Positions 32,701-45,762 of a stretch of DNA of 64,000 nucleotides are shown in pieces. Source of the stretch: Mortierella sp. BCC40632 (taxonomy: Eukaryota; Mortierellomycota; Mortierellomycetes; Mortierellales; Mortierellaceae); assembly GCA_011634665.1 (NCBI GenBank), contig WAEK01000019.1, forward strand, positions 372,001 through 436,000. Reading direction: 5' to 3'. Position 1 is the first letter of the stretch. The number at the start of each line of letters is the position of its first letter. Position numbers and translations under genes: made by a program. The notes beneath the pieces were generated by a model. It did not search any database. It was not told where the DNA came from and was given only the letters and a program-made list of their open reading frames with translations.

Positions 32701-35244
32701 AACAATGCAGAGGCCGAGTTCTTGACACATGCTATCCCTTCCTATTGCTCATTTGTCGCTGCCTATATCCTCGTGGTGGGTCTAGTGCTTCCTTGCACTC
32801 AGCTTCTTCAATTGCAAAGACTCTGGGCCACCCTTCCCAGTATCACGCTCTGGTCCATTCTCGGTCCCTTGTCGTGGCGCAAGTCAACCCGTCCGCAATC
32901 ACGCTCACGACAGACCGGAACTGGAGTGAATTCCAATGCCTCCAATGCCTCTGATCCGTCTCAATCGACCGTGGGTCTTCCTAGTGGTTCCGATACGTTC
33001 GAGGCGAGCTTCACTCCTGCACCGACACAAACCCCTCGCCAGGCGTTCCAGCTTCGGCAACCACCTTACTTCCAGCTTCATCATCTCTACCCTCAGTTGG
33101 TTGTTCTGTTTACGCTTTCCTTGGCACTCTTGCCACTGGCCCCAATCCTCTTTGCACTATGGATCACAGTACTGATTGTCCTAAACCTGTGCTATCGATA
33201 TCTTGTTCTGCAAGTCGTCACGACCAACAGTCAGTCCGGTGGTCTCCACTATCTCTTGGCTGTCAAGTTCTTGCTCTTCCCCACGCTTGCCTGCCCTCCT
33301 CTCGTTCTGGCGATCTATCTTGGTATTCGAGCGGCCTGGATCCAATCGGCGTTTTCGATTGTGCTCTTGTTGGCCATGTTGGCGATGCGCTATGCTGTTG
33401 GTAAACAGTTTGCAAAGCGGGAGGAAATGATGCTTCGACGCGTAAAAGAGGCTGGGTTGCAGTCTGATTATCACTCTTCAAGTATTGAAGATCATCCCAA
33501 CCATCGCTCGAATCCAGGTGAGACAACATCGTTCCCACCAGGGGTGAGTGATCCAGATCGCGAAGGACCAGCCCATCCTGCCGAAGCCTCTGTCTTGAGT
33601 CTTTCGGGTACACTTTCAAAAGACGAAGAAGGGGCCAATGAGGGAGAGGATCCCGAGGGACCGACTGGACGTCGTCGCATGAAACGTCTTTTGAGTCGAC
33701 CGACAACCATCATTGGTCAAGTCAGGACTTCGATCGTCTCAACCATCACCCCTCAAGGAAGCAACAAACCCAGCACCTGTAGTAGTAGTAGCAGCCGGCC
33801 TACGAGCGCACCAATGTTTGACCTGGCCCGTTACGAAAAGGAAATCCTCGGGATTGAAAGAGATTCGGACGCAGACGAAGAGTTGGATGGATCCCCAAGT
33901 TACTCCAAGACAGAGTTGCCTGTGCCCGGAAATTCAGGCGAATCTGCTCCTCGTCCTACGAATCATGGTCGAGAGAGGTCATTCACTCGGACGAGCGACG
34001 GTCGTCATGCAGGAACAAGAGATGCCGCAGATCCAGAGTTTGCACTCTGTTTCTCGAGTGGCTATTTCGCAGAGGATGGAACAGGAGAGGGAGTGATTGC
34101 TCCCCAGCCTCAAGAAGAACCTCCCTTGTCCAAGGAGCAGAAAGAAGAGAAGGAGAAGGAAGCCAAGTATAGAGAGATCGTCAGAGCGCTTCGACGGGCT
34201 AGCTCTGTAGCCACCCGCAAGAATGCTCAGGCTAAAAAGGCTTCGGAGGAGGATCTTCAGCAAAAACAAAAAAAAGAAGACCCGGCGGCGACAAATGCAA
34301 GCTCTGGTTGGAAAGCCGTTTTAGACCGCAACAAGACACTCGTGGAAAGACACAAGTCAGGATCCCTGGCCAAAGGCGCCAAAGCCCCTGCACCTGTTGG
34401 CTCATCTTTCCGCCAGTTCAATCTTGAAGGGTCAACGTCCTTGTCTAACATGATCAACATGACTGCGTCCACCCCTGGAGGGCTCGGAGGAGGAGGAGGA
34501 GGTGTGGGAGCACCCAGTCTGCCGACGCTCTTTATTCATCGCGAGTCTGTGGTGGCCGCTCAAGAATGGAGTCGGATCCAAGGACTCTATTTGAACCCCG
34601 TGTTGGCAGATGCTCAGGCTCGTGTCATTGTTTGGTTACCAAGTCAGACAGAGCTCTCATTTATGGGTCAGGGGTCTGTTCATGCCATGGGGCAAACGGA
34701 TAAACTCCCCCTGGGACAGTGTCGAGTTCACTCGACCATGATCCCAGATCGGTCTGCGCGAGGCAGTTCTTGCCAAGAGCGGGAGAAGCGCCATAGTACG
34801 TGCACCTGTCAGTTGTATCAGGAGGTCAAGAAGGCCGTAGCGGATGCCATTGCGTTAGCTGACCAGGAGATTCGCGATCTTCGTATTGTGGGCCTGACCG
34901 TCTGGCTGGACTCGCGCCATGTGGTCTGGGGTCAAGAAAACGAGGAGGATGGACGGTTGGGCGACCGAGTGATGATCTCAACGGGCCCTACAGAGAGCAC
35001 AGGTTCACTGAGCCCAGAGGGTGTTGGCATGGAGCTGCAACGACAACAGCGATATGTAGGCGACGGACTGTTGTCGTGGCTAGAAGATGGAGATGTTCAT
35101 GGCGAGTCGGGCCTGGGCCATGGTGCGCCAGGAATCATTGGCGGATCCATGGGAGTGATCATGAAGCGTCCAATTGGGTCGTATGGACGACTAGTTGGCA
35201 ATGGCGAGGATGACGACTTTTCGAGAAGCCTGGGCTCCGCCTAG
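29741..35244 (+). CDS. CSC1/OSCA/TMEM63-type ion channel protein with long insertions
   Basis: Probable hyperosmolality- or stretch-gated cation channel of the plasma or vacuolar membrane (family knowledge). Four exons (29741-30845, 30983-32335, 32466-32542, 32629-35244) keep frame and give 1716 residues, about twice the usual length. The RSN1_TM part has a membrane helix AIAFAFSCSVISLVFF, then an insertion of about 150 polar residues, then LLLRFLKMLLSLSVVLGIM and an exon-spanning helix. The cytosolic PHM7-like domain starts SSRVVLLQHLPQEL, with CDVHSR-like VHSRVLGMAPRDIEW at its end and a polar insertion inside. The pore region follows (GAIIVSGILVFMVSGY, YILVVGLVLPCTQLLQL, LLFPTLACPPLVLAIYLGI). 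The C-terminal half (after about 33430) is long, polar and low-complexity. It is intact. Introns 1 and 2 hold A and T homopolymers. Confidence 0.9.
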
Positions 35245-35610
35245 GGATGGGGCTTTGTTCGTCATTGAGCATGGAATTCACGAGTAAGAAGAGAGATAGC
35301 TGAGCCGAAAATACTAGCATAGTCCTTCCTAATACAACAGCCAATAGAGCTTGATCCATAGCATGGCAGGGTGGCACTGCAGGCCCGTTCGCCAACCATT
35401 CATATTCATTTCGGACGCGAGTTGCCATGGCTGTCGTGTGGTAGAGAATGGGCGCAGACCGAAAGAGAAGCGTGAAAGGGGGCGGATGGGATTTTTTTCT
35501 CCTCGGAGGAAAAGGGGGCAACCCAATGGGCGGAGGCGGAGGAGCAACAAGAGCTTGAGCCGTTGAGAGAGAAGCGTCTATCTAGAGGGTCACAGCAATA
35601 CGTGCAGAAA

Positions 35611-35660
<50 letters not shown>

Positions 35661-35906
35661 TCCGATTCGGCTGCCAGCCAGCCGGTCTCTTCAGGGCGGT
35701 GCTCTACCTGTCGCTCCTTTAAATACGCCACTGTCCCCTGCTGCTCATTTCGTCTTTCGCCACTCTCGCCCGCCTGTTATTTCTCTTCACTACTCTCTCT
35801 CTCTCTCTCTTTCTTTCTCTCTCTCTTTCTCTCTCTCTTTTTCATTCCTTCTCTCTATTGCCTCCTCCTCGCAGCCTCACTCACATATACCCCGGCAGCA
35901 GCAACC
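35245..35906. promoter_or_regulatory. Spacer and promoter of the lipase-like gene
   Basis: The first part is the 3' flank of the CSC1-like gene. From 35612 there is a (CT)n microsatellite (35615-35665) and a second CT-rich tract (35790-35850) just before the ATG, a frequent core-promoter/5' UTR pattern for genes in this window. No TATA box was recognised. Confidence 0.4.
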
Positions 35907-36400
35907 ATGGCACCCCATCGTCACACTCTTCCCGACAAGCTCCCTATCCCCCGTCAACATCTTCAGGAGGTCTGCGGACAAGCACTTCCTCGAACACTCT
36001 ATGACACCCGCCGCAAAGCTATCTTCACAGCACCAACAGCACCAGTACCTCTTTCTCAACCATCACCTCTCCCTCCGCTGCGCGCACCTGTCAGCATCAA
36101 AGCAGCTCACCTCTGGACCTATGCCATCGAAACGATCGCGCTCTACATAAGGAATCTTCGTAACCCAGACCTGATTCCCGGCAATGGATTGCTCAGCAGG
36201 ATTTATGCTTTGGGTATTTTCCCGATCGTCTTTGGGATCCTGGTTCTTTGTCAATGGATCATTTCAGCAGTTCTACTTTGGAGCACACGTACTCGATTGG
36301 GCAAATATCTTTACGGCAAGTTTTTGAAGAGTGAGATCTTGCTCTTTGACCCAACAGGTAAATAACGATCGAGACCATGGAATGAAGGGGAAAAGAAAAG

Positions 36401-36436
<36 letters not shown>

Positions 36437-38518
36437 GGTGGGAAGTGGGTGACGAGAGAGACAGAGAGAGAGAGAGAGAGTATGTGTGTGTATATGGAAA
36501 AACAAGAAAAAAGGCTTCTCTTTGGGCTCGTCATTTTGCTGTGAGATTTTGTTTATTTTTTTTGGATCTCCTACATACAGCTCACCGAATGTTCGTCGTG
36601 GCCTTTTGGGCCTGCATGTCCTTGCATACTAATACACAAATACAATACAATAGATACGATCGACCCACATGGAACTCGGGAGGCGCTGGCTCAGTTATCT
36701 TCTACGCAGCCAAAGGCTGAGCCTTCATTCAACTATCACATTTCAGGATTCCTTCTCATCCTCTCTACTCTGACTTATGAAAGAGACGACGCGCTTGTGG
36801 AGAAGGCTGCCAAGAAAATGCGCGACATTCAATCTGAGGAACAGTTCCAGCAAATTGAGGAAATGCTGGAGATGAGCGAACAAACGATTAATGAAAAGGC
36901 CCAACAATTCCAGATGCGATTCCGAGGTATTAGTGAGCTGAAGACCCTTGGAGGACCTTTTGCTGGTCTGTTTTACAGCGACGAGTCTATTGTCTTGGTA
37001 TTCAAAGGAACATCGGTACTTGCCTTCAGTAAGTTGACTCTTTGATAATCATATGTTTTCTTTATAGCAGTCAACACACTGTCGAAATGCTCTACTCACT
37101 CTCTCACTCAATCTCCTATCCATTAGACGAGTATGTAGTCGACGCATTTATCCAACGAGTGAAAGCGGACGAATTCCTCTATGGAGAGATCCACAAAGGC
37201 TTCTACGAGTCGATCTTCCCGGATCCACCACCTCAGGGACGTTATGAGGCCATGACATTTGATTCGACCAACCCTTTCGACACCATCATGGAAGTCATTT
37301 TTGAAACTGCACGGTCCATTAAAAGCAAATCGAAAAAGCCTGTCAATATCTGGATGACAGGTCACTCACTTGGTAGGTTGCAAAGAAAATAGACCGCAAC
37401 ATACTTTCTCTGAGTACGATCTTGTCGCCTCGCAGTCTTCAAAATCTCTGACAGTATACTCTTTATTTATTTATTTATTTATGCTTACAATAGGTGGAGC
37501 CCTCGCTTCTCTTACCATGGCACGTCTTCAGAAACCAATGACCGATTCTGATCCACTTGTCAAAGAATATGACCCTCGCAAGGGCAAAAACGGGCGACCT
37601 CTCAAAAGAACAGTTCTCGAGGAGATGTTGGCACGGTTCAGTTCCGACCCAGAGTTGATTGTCCTGCGCGATTGCTATAGCTTTGCGAGTCCCAAGGTGG
37701 GTGACTCTTCCTTTGCTGAAGAGTTCAACGCGAACCAGGTTCGGTACCTTGAACAAAGTCAATTCAAGCCCATCTATTATCGGATGGTTGTCGACAAAGA
37801 TATCATCCCGATGATGCCTCCAGGACTTCGCAAAAACCCCGATGATGTTATTGGTCGAATGTTTCCTTGCACCAAATGTTCAAATGGAACTCGATCCAAC
37901 ACACGGAACGGTTATGGAACTGCCCAGAATGGAGAAGAGGCAGATACACACTATCATTCTTTGTTGGACTACCAACATGTTGGTCAATTGGTGACTCTCT
38001 ACAACAAACGGGTCAAGCCCAAGGCAGTCCCATCAACACACCAGACAAATCTATGTGAGAATGTGTTGCGAGGAGATGGGGAGACCAAGGATCTTATGAG
38101 ACAGATTGACCAAGTCAGACAGGAACAAAGAGATGGAGGACTTGATTTTGATGCAAACGCAGCGGTCCAAGAGATGACAGATGAAGAAGCGCTCCATATT
38201 ATGGACTCTGAGGATCGACTTCGAGTTCCTGGCGAGACTGAAAAGTTTTTGTTGACCTTTCCAAATGTGATCTCGCACGCACCATCGACCTATCAACGAG
38301 ATCTGGTCCGCGCAAGGTTCTTTTTCCGAAGTTTCCCCTGTGCAGATGTGATGGGAGCCATCTTGGAGACGGAGCAACCACTCATGAAGAACCACGTGGG
38401 AGCCAGGAGGTCGTCTGATGAGCGTACACTCTTGGGTTCGACCTCAAAGGCAAAGACAGTCGGAGCATGGACTGCTTTTTATACTACGAAAACGAATGCA
38501 GTTGCTATTGAGCCCTAA
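35907..38518 (+). CDS. Class-3 lipase-like alpha/beta hydrolase with N-terminal membrane segment
   Basis: Predicted membrane-anchored serine hydrolase acting on acylglycerols or phospholipids; the substrate is unknown. Exons 35907-36357, 36654-37028, 37127-37372 and 37494-38518 join in frame to 698 residues. After a polar N-terminus there is a hydrophobic stretch (IFPIVFGILVLCQWIISAVL, about residues 110-130). The lipase domain shows FAGLFYSDESIVLVFKGTS, the nucleophile elbow GHSLGGALASL (split by the last intron), YSFASPKVGD, VVDKDIIPMMPP with the likely catalytic Asp, and DYQHVGQLV with the likely catalytic His, so the triad is complete. The C-terminal 150 residues are not recognised. Intron 1 contains a 32-nt A run. 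The start is the first ATG after a CT-rich leader. Confidence 0.86.
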
Positions 38519-39526
38519 AGCAGAGAGAGGAGTCCAATAAAAAAATAAAAAAAAAATACAAGGCCGAGAGTGTCACAATAGTATAGCGTCCATAACACAC
38601 AGTACCATAGCGCACTAACAATGACAATAACAATAGCTATAGGACAACAGCAATATCAAAAAAGAAGAGAGGTATAAAAGGAGAGAAAGAGTCTTTGCAA
38701 TCCATAGCGAAGTTTGCAAAGAATTCTGACCCCTCTCTCTTTAGTTCTTTCTATTGTTTTCCCTTGCCTTTCTCCCGTGCGACTTCAAAACTTTCTTAGT
38801 TGCAACTTGTAGCCAACCTCCCAAATGACCTTTGTCGTTTGTTGTTGTCGGAGAACCCATGTTGGAGTGAAGGAGTGAGAAAGTGAATGAGAGAGTGAGC
38901 GAGGGAGTGAGGGAAAGAGGGCTTTAAAGAGGAAGGGAAGGAAGGCTTTTGATGAGGGAAGGGGGGATGGGAAAGGAAAATGAGAAGGGAGAGAGAGTCC
39001 CTCACAGTCTCGTCCCTCAATCTCCTGTGTCCTACCCAAGTCTTCCCCACCTTTGTAGAGCAATGGGCTTAATCTCAGCAGCTCATAGCAACAAGGCTAC
39101 TCGACTGCCAATGCCCTGTTCAATTTAAGTCGTCTGCAATGGATTTATCTCTTCCAATATTTGAAATTAAATTAGCAGGTGCCCCACAGTGCCTTTCCGC
39201 ACTGCAAGGCCTCCCCATGGGAGTGTATTCGTGTTCAACTAGATACCGGAAAAGGCGGTAATCGTCGCCGTCCAGCTTGGATTCTGACTTGGAGGCGTTC
39301 AGCCATAATCAAACGGACGATAGCTTCGGGTCATTGCCTGCTCAAGCAGACCCAAACACCAATTATCCGAATGAAGTGTTCCTCTCGTACGTACTAACTT
39401 CAGTTACTATTGCAAAAACACTTCATCAGTAGGGTAAAACTAACCTGTCTCACGACCGTCTTAACCCAGCTCACGTTCCCTATAAGTGGGTGAACAATCC
39501 AACGCTTACTGAATTCTGCTTCAGCG

Positions 39527-39561
<35 letters not shown>

Positions 39562-41220
39562 AACGTCGCTATGAGCGCTTCGCTGCCACAAGCCAGTCTA
39601 GTTAGAGATGTGCGGGTTCGGGCAAAAATATTCTTGCAAGACAAAAAAATTTCATAGACACGAGACAAGATGCAAGCTGTGGGTAGCATGGTTTATAGTC
39701 GACTCAATCGGAGAAACAATCGGGGGGAGGGAAGGGGAGGAATGTGCTATCTCATGCTATTTTTTTTTTTTTTTTTTTTTGCCTTAGGTAGCACACAGTC
39801 CAGCCCTAAGGAAGATGAATAATCTTTTTGGTTTTACCTATTGGCGAGTCATGGCCAACTTTGTGGTTGCTTGCCAACGACAGAGAACATCCAAATCCCA
39901 AATTCATGGCTTTTCCTAAACATCCACTATGTTACTTGCTTTCTCAAAAAGACAGACTAGTCGTAAACATGTCTAGCCTTAGTTTATACTGGACGACAAA
40001 AAGAACCAGTGTTTATTCGCGAGGGAGGAAAATCTGGAGAGGCCAGTTGATATTTTTCTAAAAACGAAGCCGTCTAGCCATGGGTAGATAACGATAAAAG
40101 TGTCATTTACTATTTTTTTTGGCCAACACTCCCGTCCCTATCTGTTATCCAGCTGTACGAAAAAGGAGGTGTCATCCACTTTTTCATCATGGCTGGGCGC
40201 CAAAGGAGTACTGAAAAGGTCACAACATGCTGTGCACGATACTTGTTGGCGGATAAAATGTAAACAAGATGACTAGCGCCCATTTTTTTTTTCGAATCCT
40301 CGAATGCAATGCTTGAACAGACGCAGGTGGAAGGACCAGTTAAATGGAGTCGCTCTTACTGAGTCGTACTGCGAGAGGATTGACCTGCAGATTTTTTTTT
40401 TTTTTAGCAGCAACAAGCAATTTTCCCGTCCTCCATACAACTCACCAAAGAACCAGTCGACAAGTCCTAGAAAGCGATGACCAGATGCAAAAAAAAAAAA
40501 AAAAAGGTATCCTTGTCATGTAAAACAATCCAGGGACCTGATAGGAAGGGGAGGAGATGGGAGATAGACAACACTCCAGCAAATCAACATGAGAATTTTA
40601 AAAGCTAGTCCCCCAGAAATCGGGGAATGAGAGTCCTCGACATTTTTGGCCCGTGCAAGAAAAAAAAAATATAATAAAATAAAGGTGAAGGTTATGATGC
40701 TGGTTACCGAGAAGAGATGGATGCGCGGTCATTACCAGGCAGAACCGTCAGTCTTATCTTATGAAGAGATAATTTATCCTTTTGGAGAGAGAAAAAAGTT
40801 TTTTTTTTTGTTCTTGTGGCCCACGGCACTTTGGCACAAAAGATGCGATCGCAGACGAGCAGGCAAAAAAAAAAAAAAAAAAAAAAGATGAGAAAAATGG
40901 ATGGTTGCACAAGGAGGACAGACGATGACTGGGTTTGTTTTGTGCACACAAAGTTTCTTCAGAAAGAGTGAGAGCGGGCTGCGTCGCATTCATACCATAT
41001 TTTCCTTTCCTTTTTTCTTTCCGTCCATTCGTTGGTGCTGTACAACCAGGCACACATTTCATATGGGCGACCTTGGCTGATGCTCTAATTGCCGGCTCAC
41101 GCTGGAACAACCGTGGAGCGACCAGTCTTGTGTCGGGCCGGGAGAAGTGATATCCTTGGAATCTGTCTTCTCTACTCCTATCGCTGCTGTCAGTCCTCTT
41201 TGCGAACAAGAGGGTGGTGA

Positions 41221-41274
<54 letters not shown>

Positions 41275-41940
41275 AGAACAAATGACATGGAGCCACTATG
41301 GCACCTCGCGAAGAAGAGTAAGCCATAACAGGAGCAAGAACAGCGGAGCAGAAAGACCCGACCAATAGACTCTATGCAGACAGCTCATCGAGCTGTGTAA
41401 CGCTCAAGGCGGGTGAAGGCGCGCTGTTTAAATGGATGTGGATCTCCTGGAGAAAGAAGAGTGGGCAAGGGACAGAGAGAGAGAGAAGGCAAATGGCCAC
41501 TGGCGCACCATCGTGGCTGCAGACATGTCCAATCCCGTCCGGAAGAGTGCACAACGGTCAAGCAGGGGGTGGATCCGCATGGTTGCTGCATTAGTGAGTG
41601 CATAGAGAATGATATTTGAGATGGCATTGGAGATGGACATTGAGTGAAGAGGAACTGGTGTCCATCCTGCTATCCGCTTGGTATGAATGTTCCTTCATTT
41701 CCTCTCTTTCACACTCTTGTTCGTTTGCACCCCGGCTTTCCTCTTTCTTCTTTTTCTTCTTCTTTTTGTTGTTGTTGCCGTCTTTGTCGTTGTTGTTGTT
41801 GTTGTTGTTGTGAGTGCCCCGTGCCACCTTCCTCTGGTCCATTCCATCTCACTCTCCCTTTCTTCATCTCTCTTCATCCACCTCATCCTTCCGCTATTCC
41901 ATCATCGCATTGACCTACTCGGCCATTGCATCATCTCATT
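38519..41940. other. 3.4-kb gene-poor spacer
   Basis: No convincing gene or RNA was found. The stretch includes T runs at 39762-39780 and 40393-40407, A runs at 40488-40505 and 40865-40886, a (GA)n microsatellite at 41227-41271, and GTT/CTT triplet tracts at 41740-41810 just upstream of the next gene. Some T/A runs could be retroposon tails, but no LINE-A, LINE-B or family C signature is adjacent. ORFs reach about 200 residues only by translating repeats. Confidence 0.45.
41227..41271. repeat. (GA)n microsatellite
   Basis: About 22 uninterrupted GA units in the spacer before the Atg22-like gene; the longest dinucleotide array in the window. Confidence 0.9.
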
Positions 41941-44139
41941 ATGTCCAAGGCCGAATACTCATCCCCGCCTCCCCGCAGCGACAGCCTCTTCCAGAGGCTT
42001 AAGACTCGCCTCACATACGATAACCCCGAGGATGAGGCCAACCTGCAACAGTACATGAAGGAGCGCCTTACCAGGAAGGCCGAGCTTTGGGCCTTTTTCC
42101 TCTTTGGCTTTGGTTACCAGGGCGCGTCCTTTGTTACGGGTGCACTGTTGCAGCCAATCTTGATCCAGCAGGTTGCAACCCAGGCCTCACGGCTCATGTC
42201 TGACGCATCCATTCCCTGCCCCACAAAAGACGAGCTAATCCCAGAGGGTGACCGATGTGTGGTGCCATTTGGGTCGATCCGCGTCTCACCCACAACCTAC
42301 ACACTACTGCTCAATGTTGTCTCTGTCTGGTGCACGATCTTTATATCCTTGGGCACATCTGCAATTGCAGACCATGGTCGTTCGTCCAAGAAGTTGATGT
42401 TGTTCTGCTGCACGATGCTGGCCATCACGACAGCGCTCATGATTCTCGGCACGCTCAAGGCGGAGCTGTGGTGGCTCTCGAGCCTGTTCATGGTCCTGGG
42501 TAAGGAGAACAAAATATGCTCGCAAAAAGGTAAAAAACAGGAAGAAAGTAGACTGACCCCAACCTTGTTTTCTCTTTCTCTATCGCTGTCTCTCTCTCTT
42601 CTCTTTCTTCTCTTATCTTCACGCGACTGCTCATTCAGCGTTGATCTTCAGCGGTGCTACGCTCAACTTTTACGATGCACACATCCCAATCTTGGCCCGT
42701 CACCATCCAACCGTCGTTAAGGCTATGGCCGACCATGGCGAGGATTCGACTGAGCATGTCCAGGCAAAGGTCAAGATGGCCACCTTCCTCTCCGGTGGCC
42801 TTTCTGCCTCTGGTTACATTGGCGGTATCGTTCTTGTCATCCTTTCGGCATTGATTATTGCTGCTGGAGGCCAGTCTGCTCGAACTTTGGGCTTCACCAT
42901 GGTCATGTCCGCAATCTACATCTTAATTTTCATGTGTGCCTACGCATCCCTGTCATACCAACGAACCGCCCAGCCTCTGCCGCGCGGTGCCAACCTTTTA
43001 ACTTTTGGTTATGTCCGCATCGCCAAGACGGTCCGTCAGGTCCGTCGTCTTAAGACCATGTTCTTTTATCTTTGCATGTGGTTCATCCTCGGAGATGGTC
43101 TGACGTCCATGACTAGCATGGCGGTCTTGATTGCCAAGGACCAGCTCAAGGCCACCAACCAGGCTTTGATCATTGTCGCACTGATCCAGTACATCTGTGC
43201 TGGCTTGGGCATGTGGTTCTGGATCTGGCTTCAGAATAACAAGGGAGTCAAGCCAAAGACGGTCATCATTATCAACTCGTGTCTCTTTGGCTTGATTCCT
43301 GTCTACTGTCTCTTGGGGCTTATCAAGGGCGTGCCAATTGGTATGAAGCAAACCTGGGAGATGTTCATGTTGGCAGCATTCTTTGGTCTCTTTATTGGAG
43401 CCATTGGAGCCACGAACCGTGTCATCTTTGCCATGTTTATCCCACTCGGACACGAGAATGAGCTCTATGCTCTCTTTGAAATGGTAAGTCCCCCCTCCCC
43501 TTATCCTGGCAATCTCTGTTGGATCTCTTTCAAAAGGCGGCTCTTTCGTATGGAAATGAGTACTAAGTCTTGACTTGTTAATCTTTCCTCAACATGACTG
43601 ATATCCAATTAGGTGAACACAACATCCTCTTGGATCGGGTAAGAAGCGTAACATTGACCTTGCAGTTTGCAAATGAACCATGGAACACACGAGAGCTAAC
43701 TAGGCCTTTTCTACAATCATCAAATTGGGCTCGTTGTCTTAGACCCCTTATCTGTGCCGCAATCATTGAGAGCGCAGGAATCCGTCAGATTTGGTGGTTC
43801 CTCGCCACACAGTTCTTTATTCCTGCCATTATGTTGGCTTTTGTTGATGGTAAGAATATCCCAGTCGAATAGAACGCATGGTCCACTTTCTTTCTTTCGT
43901 TCTCTATTTCCTTCTTTGTTTCTTTCTTCCTTGAGAGGAAGAGCATTTGATGAGTTTTGACGGACTTTTCCCTGATAACATTTTTCCTATCCGCATTCCT
44001 TTCCACGATGATGTGTTCTATGAATCTAGTCGAGAAGGGCCGTCGGGATGCTATCGAGTTTTACAAGCATGAGCAAGAAGAGAAGGAGCGTACTCAAATA
44101 GAGGAGCAGCATCATGACAAGGACGTCAAGCTTGTTTGA
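41941..44139 (+). CDS. Atg22-like major facilitator protein
   Basis: Predicted vacuolar membrane permease; yeast Atg22 exports amino acids from the vacuole after autophagic breakdown. Function here is by family. Exons 41941-42499, 42639-43483, 43613-43638 (26 nt), 43743-43849 and 44030-44139 join in frame to 548 residues. About twelve hydrophobic segments are visible. Landmarks are LWAFFLFGFGYQGASFVTGA (first helix), TSAIADHGRSSKKLMLFC (loop 2-3), SGGLSASGYIGGIVLVI, FMLAAFFGLFIGAIGATNR and, after the tiny exon giving VNTTSSWIG, PLICAAIIESAG. The charged C-terminus VEKGRRDAIEFYKHEQEEK is typical. An in-frame ATG-less extension upstream is ignored. The micro-exon is supported by GT-AG borders and family continuity. 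Confidence 0.82.
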
Positions 44140-44206
44140 GCAGGATATCAGGCAAAGCATTGCCTTCACTTTCACTTTGTTATTTTTTATATAGTCTAAT
44201 TAAAAA

Positions 44207-45017
44207 AATACCCATCATTTCTACTTCCCAAAGTGTCCCTTTTGGAAGAGACATGGAAAGAACATGTATTGCTGATACCATTTAACGAGGCTGTAGTCGA
44301 GTAAGTGATACTATTGCTTTTTCAAAAGTCCTACCGCTCTATAGAGCACCACTTCGCAACCTGGGATTGGATGGAAAATGCACGGATTGGCTGGGTGGCC
44401 TGTGTACGCTCAAGAGGTTTCCAATTTTCTGAGCAATGTGTGTGGCTGTCCTATTCAAGCACCAGAGGAGTCGTCAGACCTCGCAGGAAGACTAGCACTC
44501 AACCCTCTTCAGCCCTGGTGTAGATGAACAAGTATCTCAGGAGCTCTCAAAGGAAAAAGCAAAAATGCCAAGCAAAGAAGAGCATATGGGCAGACTATTG
44601 ACACAAAAAAAAAAAAAAAAAAAAAAAGAGCCACAGAGGTCTGAAACTACAACTACAGGAGTACCTACTCATGAGATTGTAGGGAAAGTGTATCCTGTAT
44701 TGACTATCTTGGCCAGGACAATTTGACAGGCTAGACTTCTCTCACACACGCGCATATTGAAAGGAGTTGGCTATGAAAAAAAATATAATAATAATAATAT
44801 AGTGTGCTGGGTATGTAGTAAAGATGGAGAGATTTGTTGGAGGCAAGATTCCGGGCGATTCATGATGAATGAGTGGTCGAGTGATGAAAAAGCAACGCGA
44901 AACCTTGAACTTGTATTACCTGCTATCCTGACTCGGCTCAATGAAGAGATGAATGAAGCATTCTTGAGAGAATGCATGGCCAGCATCCACATTGATTTGA
45001 ATGACTCAGGACTCTAA
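44207..45017 (+). pseudogene. Coding-like relic of unknown identity
   Basis: One open segment ends at a good donor at 44301 and encodes VSLLEETWKEHVLLIPFNEA. A later one after an AG at about 44340 encodes APLRNLGLDGKCTDW. The segment to the TAA-type stop near 45017 encodes NLELVLPAILTRLNEEMNEA and FLRECMASIHIDLND. The amino-acid composition is protein-like rather than repeat-derived, but I could not connect them into a frame-consistent gene and recognise no family. It could be a decayed gene or a real gene with more introns. Confidence 0.25.
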
Positions 45018-45724
45018 CTGGGAAGCCAACGACTCGTATACAAAGGGACATTGATTATAGAACCGACATCGACACCATAGTCAGGCTTGAGGAGGGGGAG
45101 GGGGGCATTTGTCGCAGCTTGGATACCCGAGGATAACCTTACTCAGCATGCGGGAGGAGTTTGGTGATTTTGAGTTTACCGCCAATAGAATTAAGTAGAG
45201 AGGCTTTTGAACCTGGGTACCTCAAGACAGGTGGAACCACTTTCGTTCCTTTTTTTTTTTTTTTTTTTTCTTATCCTCTTTATTCTTGTTACCAGGTGAT
45301 TCTACTTTTCTTCAGGGTTGGCTGTCCTCCTAACGATTCTTTACTAGCATGCGTTCGAGATCCTCTAGAATACACAATTGAAAAAAAAAAAAAAAAAAAA
45401 ATAGAAAAGGGTAGCATTTGGGTAGACAGGACTGGAGCTCATGTACCTCTTGGCTATCCAATCATGGGTAAACATCGGTCGACAACAGATTGTCTTCAAG
45501 AACGCCCACCCGATCTAAATACACTCAAGGTCTTAAATCAAATGGGAAAGAAGAAAAGAAGAAAAGAAGAAAGAAAGAAAGAGAGAAGGAAGGAAAGAGA
45601 GAAATACGCCTAATATGCAGGAAGGAAACATAGAATGAGTATCCAGCTCACTCCTACCCCTTTACTATCGATTGAACGCGAAAAAAATGGTCAAGCAGAC
45701 CAGATAGTGCAGCAACTCCGTTGC

Positions 45725-45727
<3 letters not shown>

Positions 45728-45761
<34 letters not shown>
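45728..45761. repeat. (CT)n microsatellite
   Basis: About 16-17 uninterrupted CT units upstream of the first ABC transporter promoter region. Confidence 0.9.

Positions 45762-45762
<1 letters not shown>

Noticed and set aside
35563..36150. 195-codon ORF before the lipase gene
   Set aside because: Its N-terminal half is a CT microsatellite and the rest overlaps the real lipase exon 1 in another frame.
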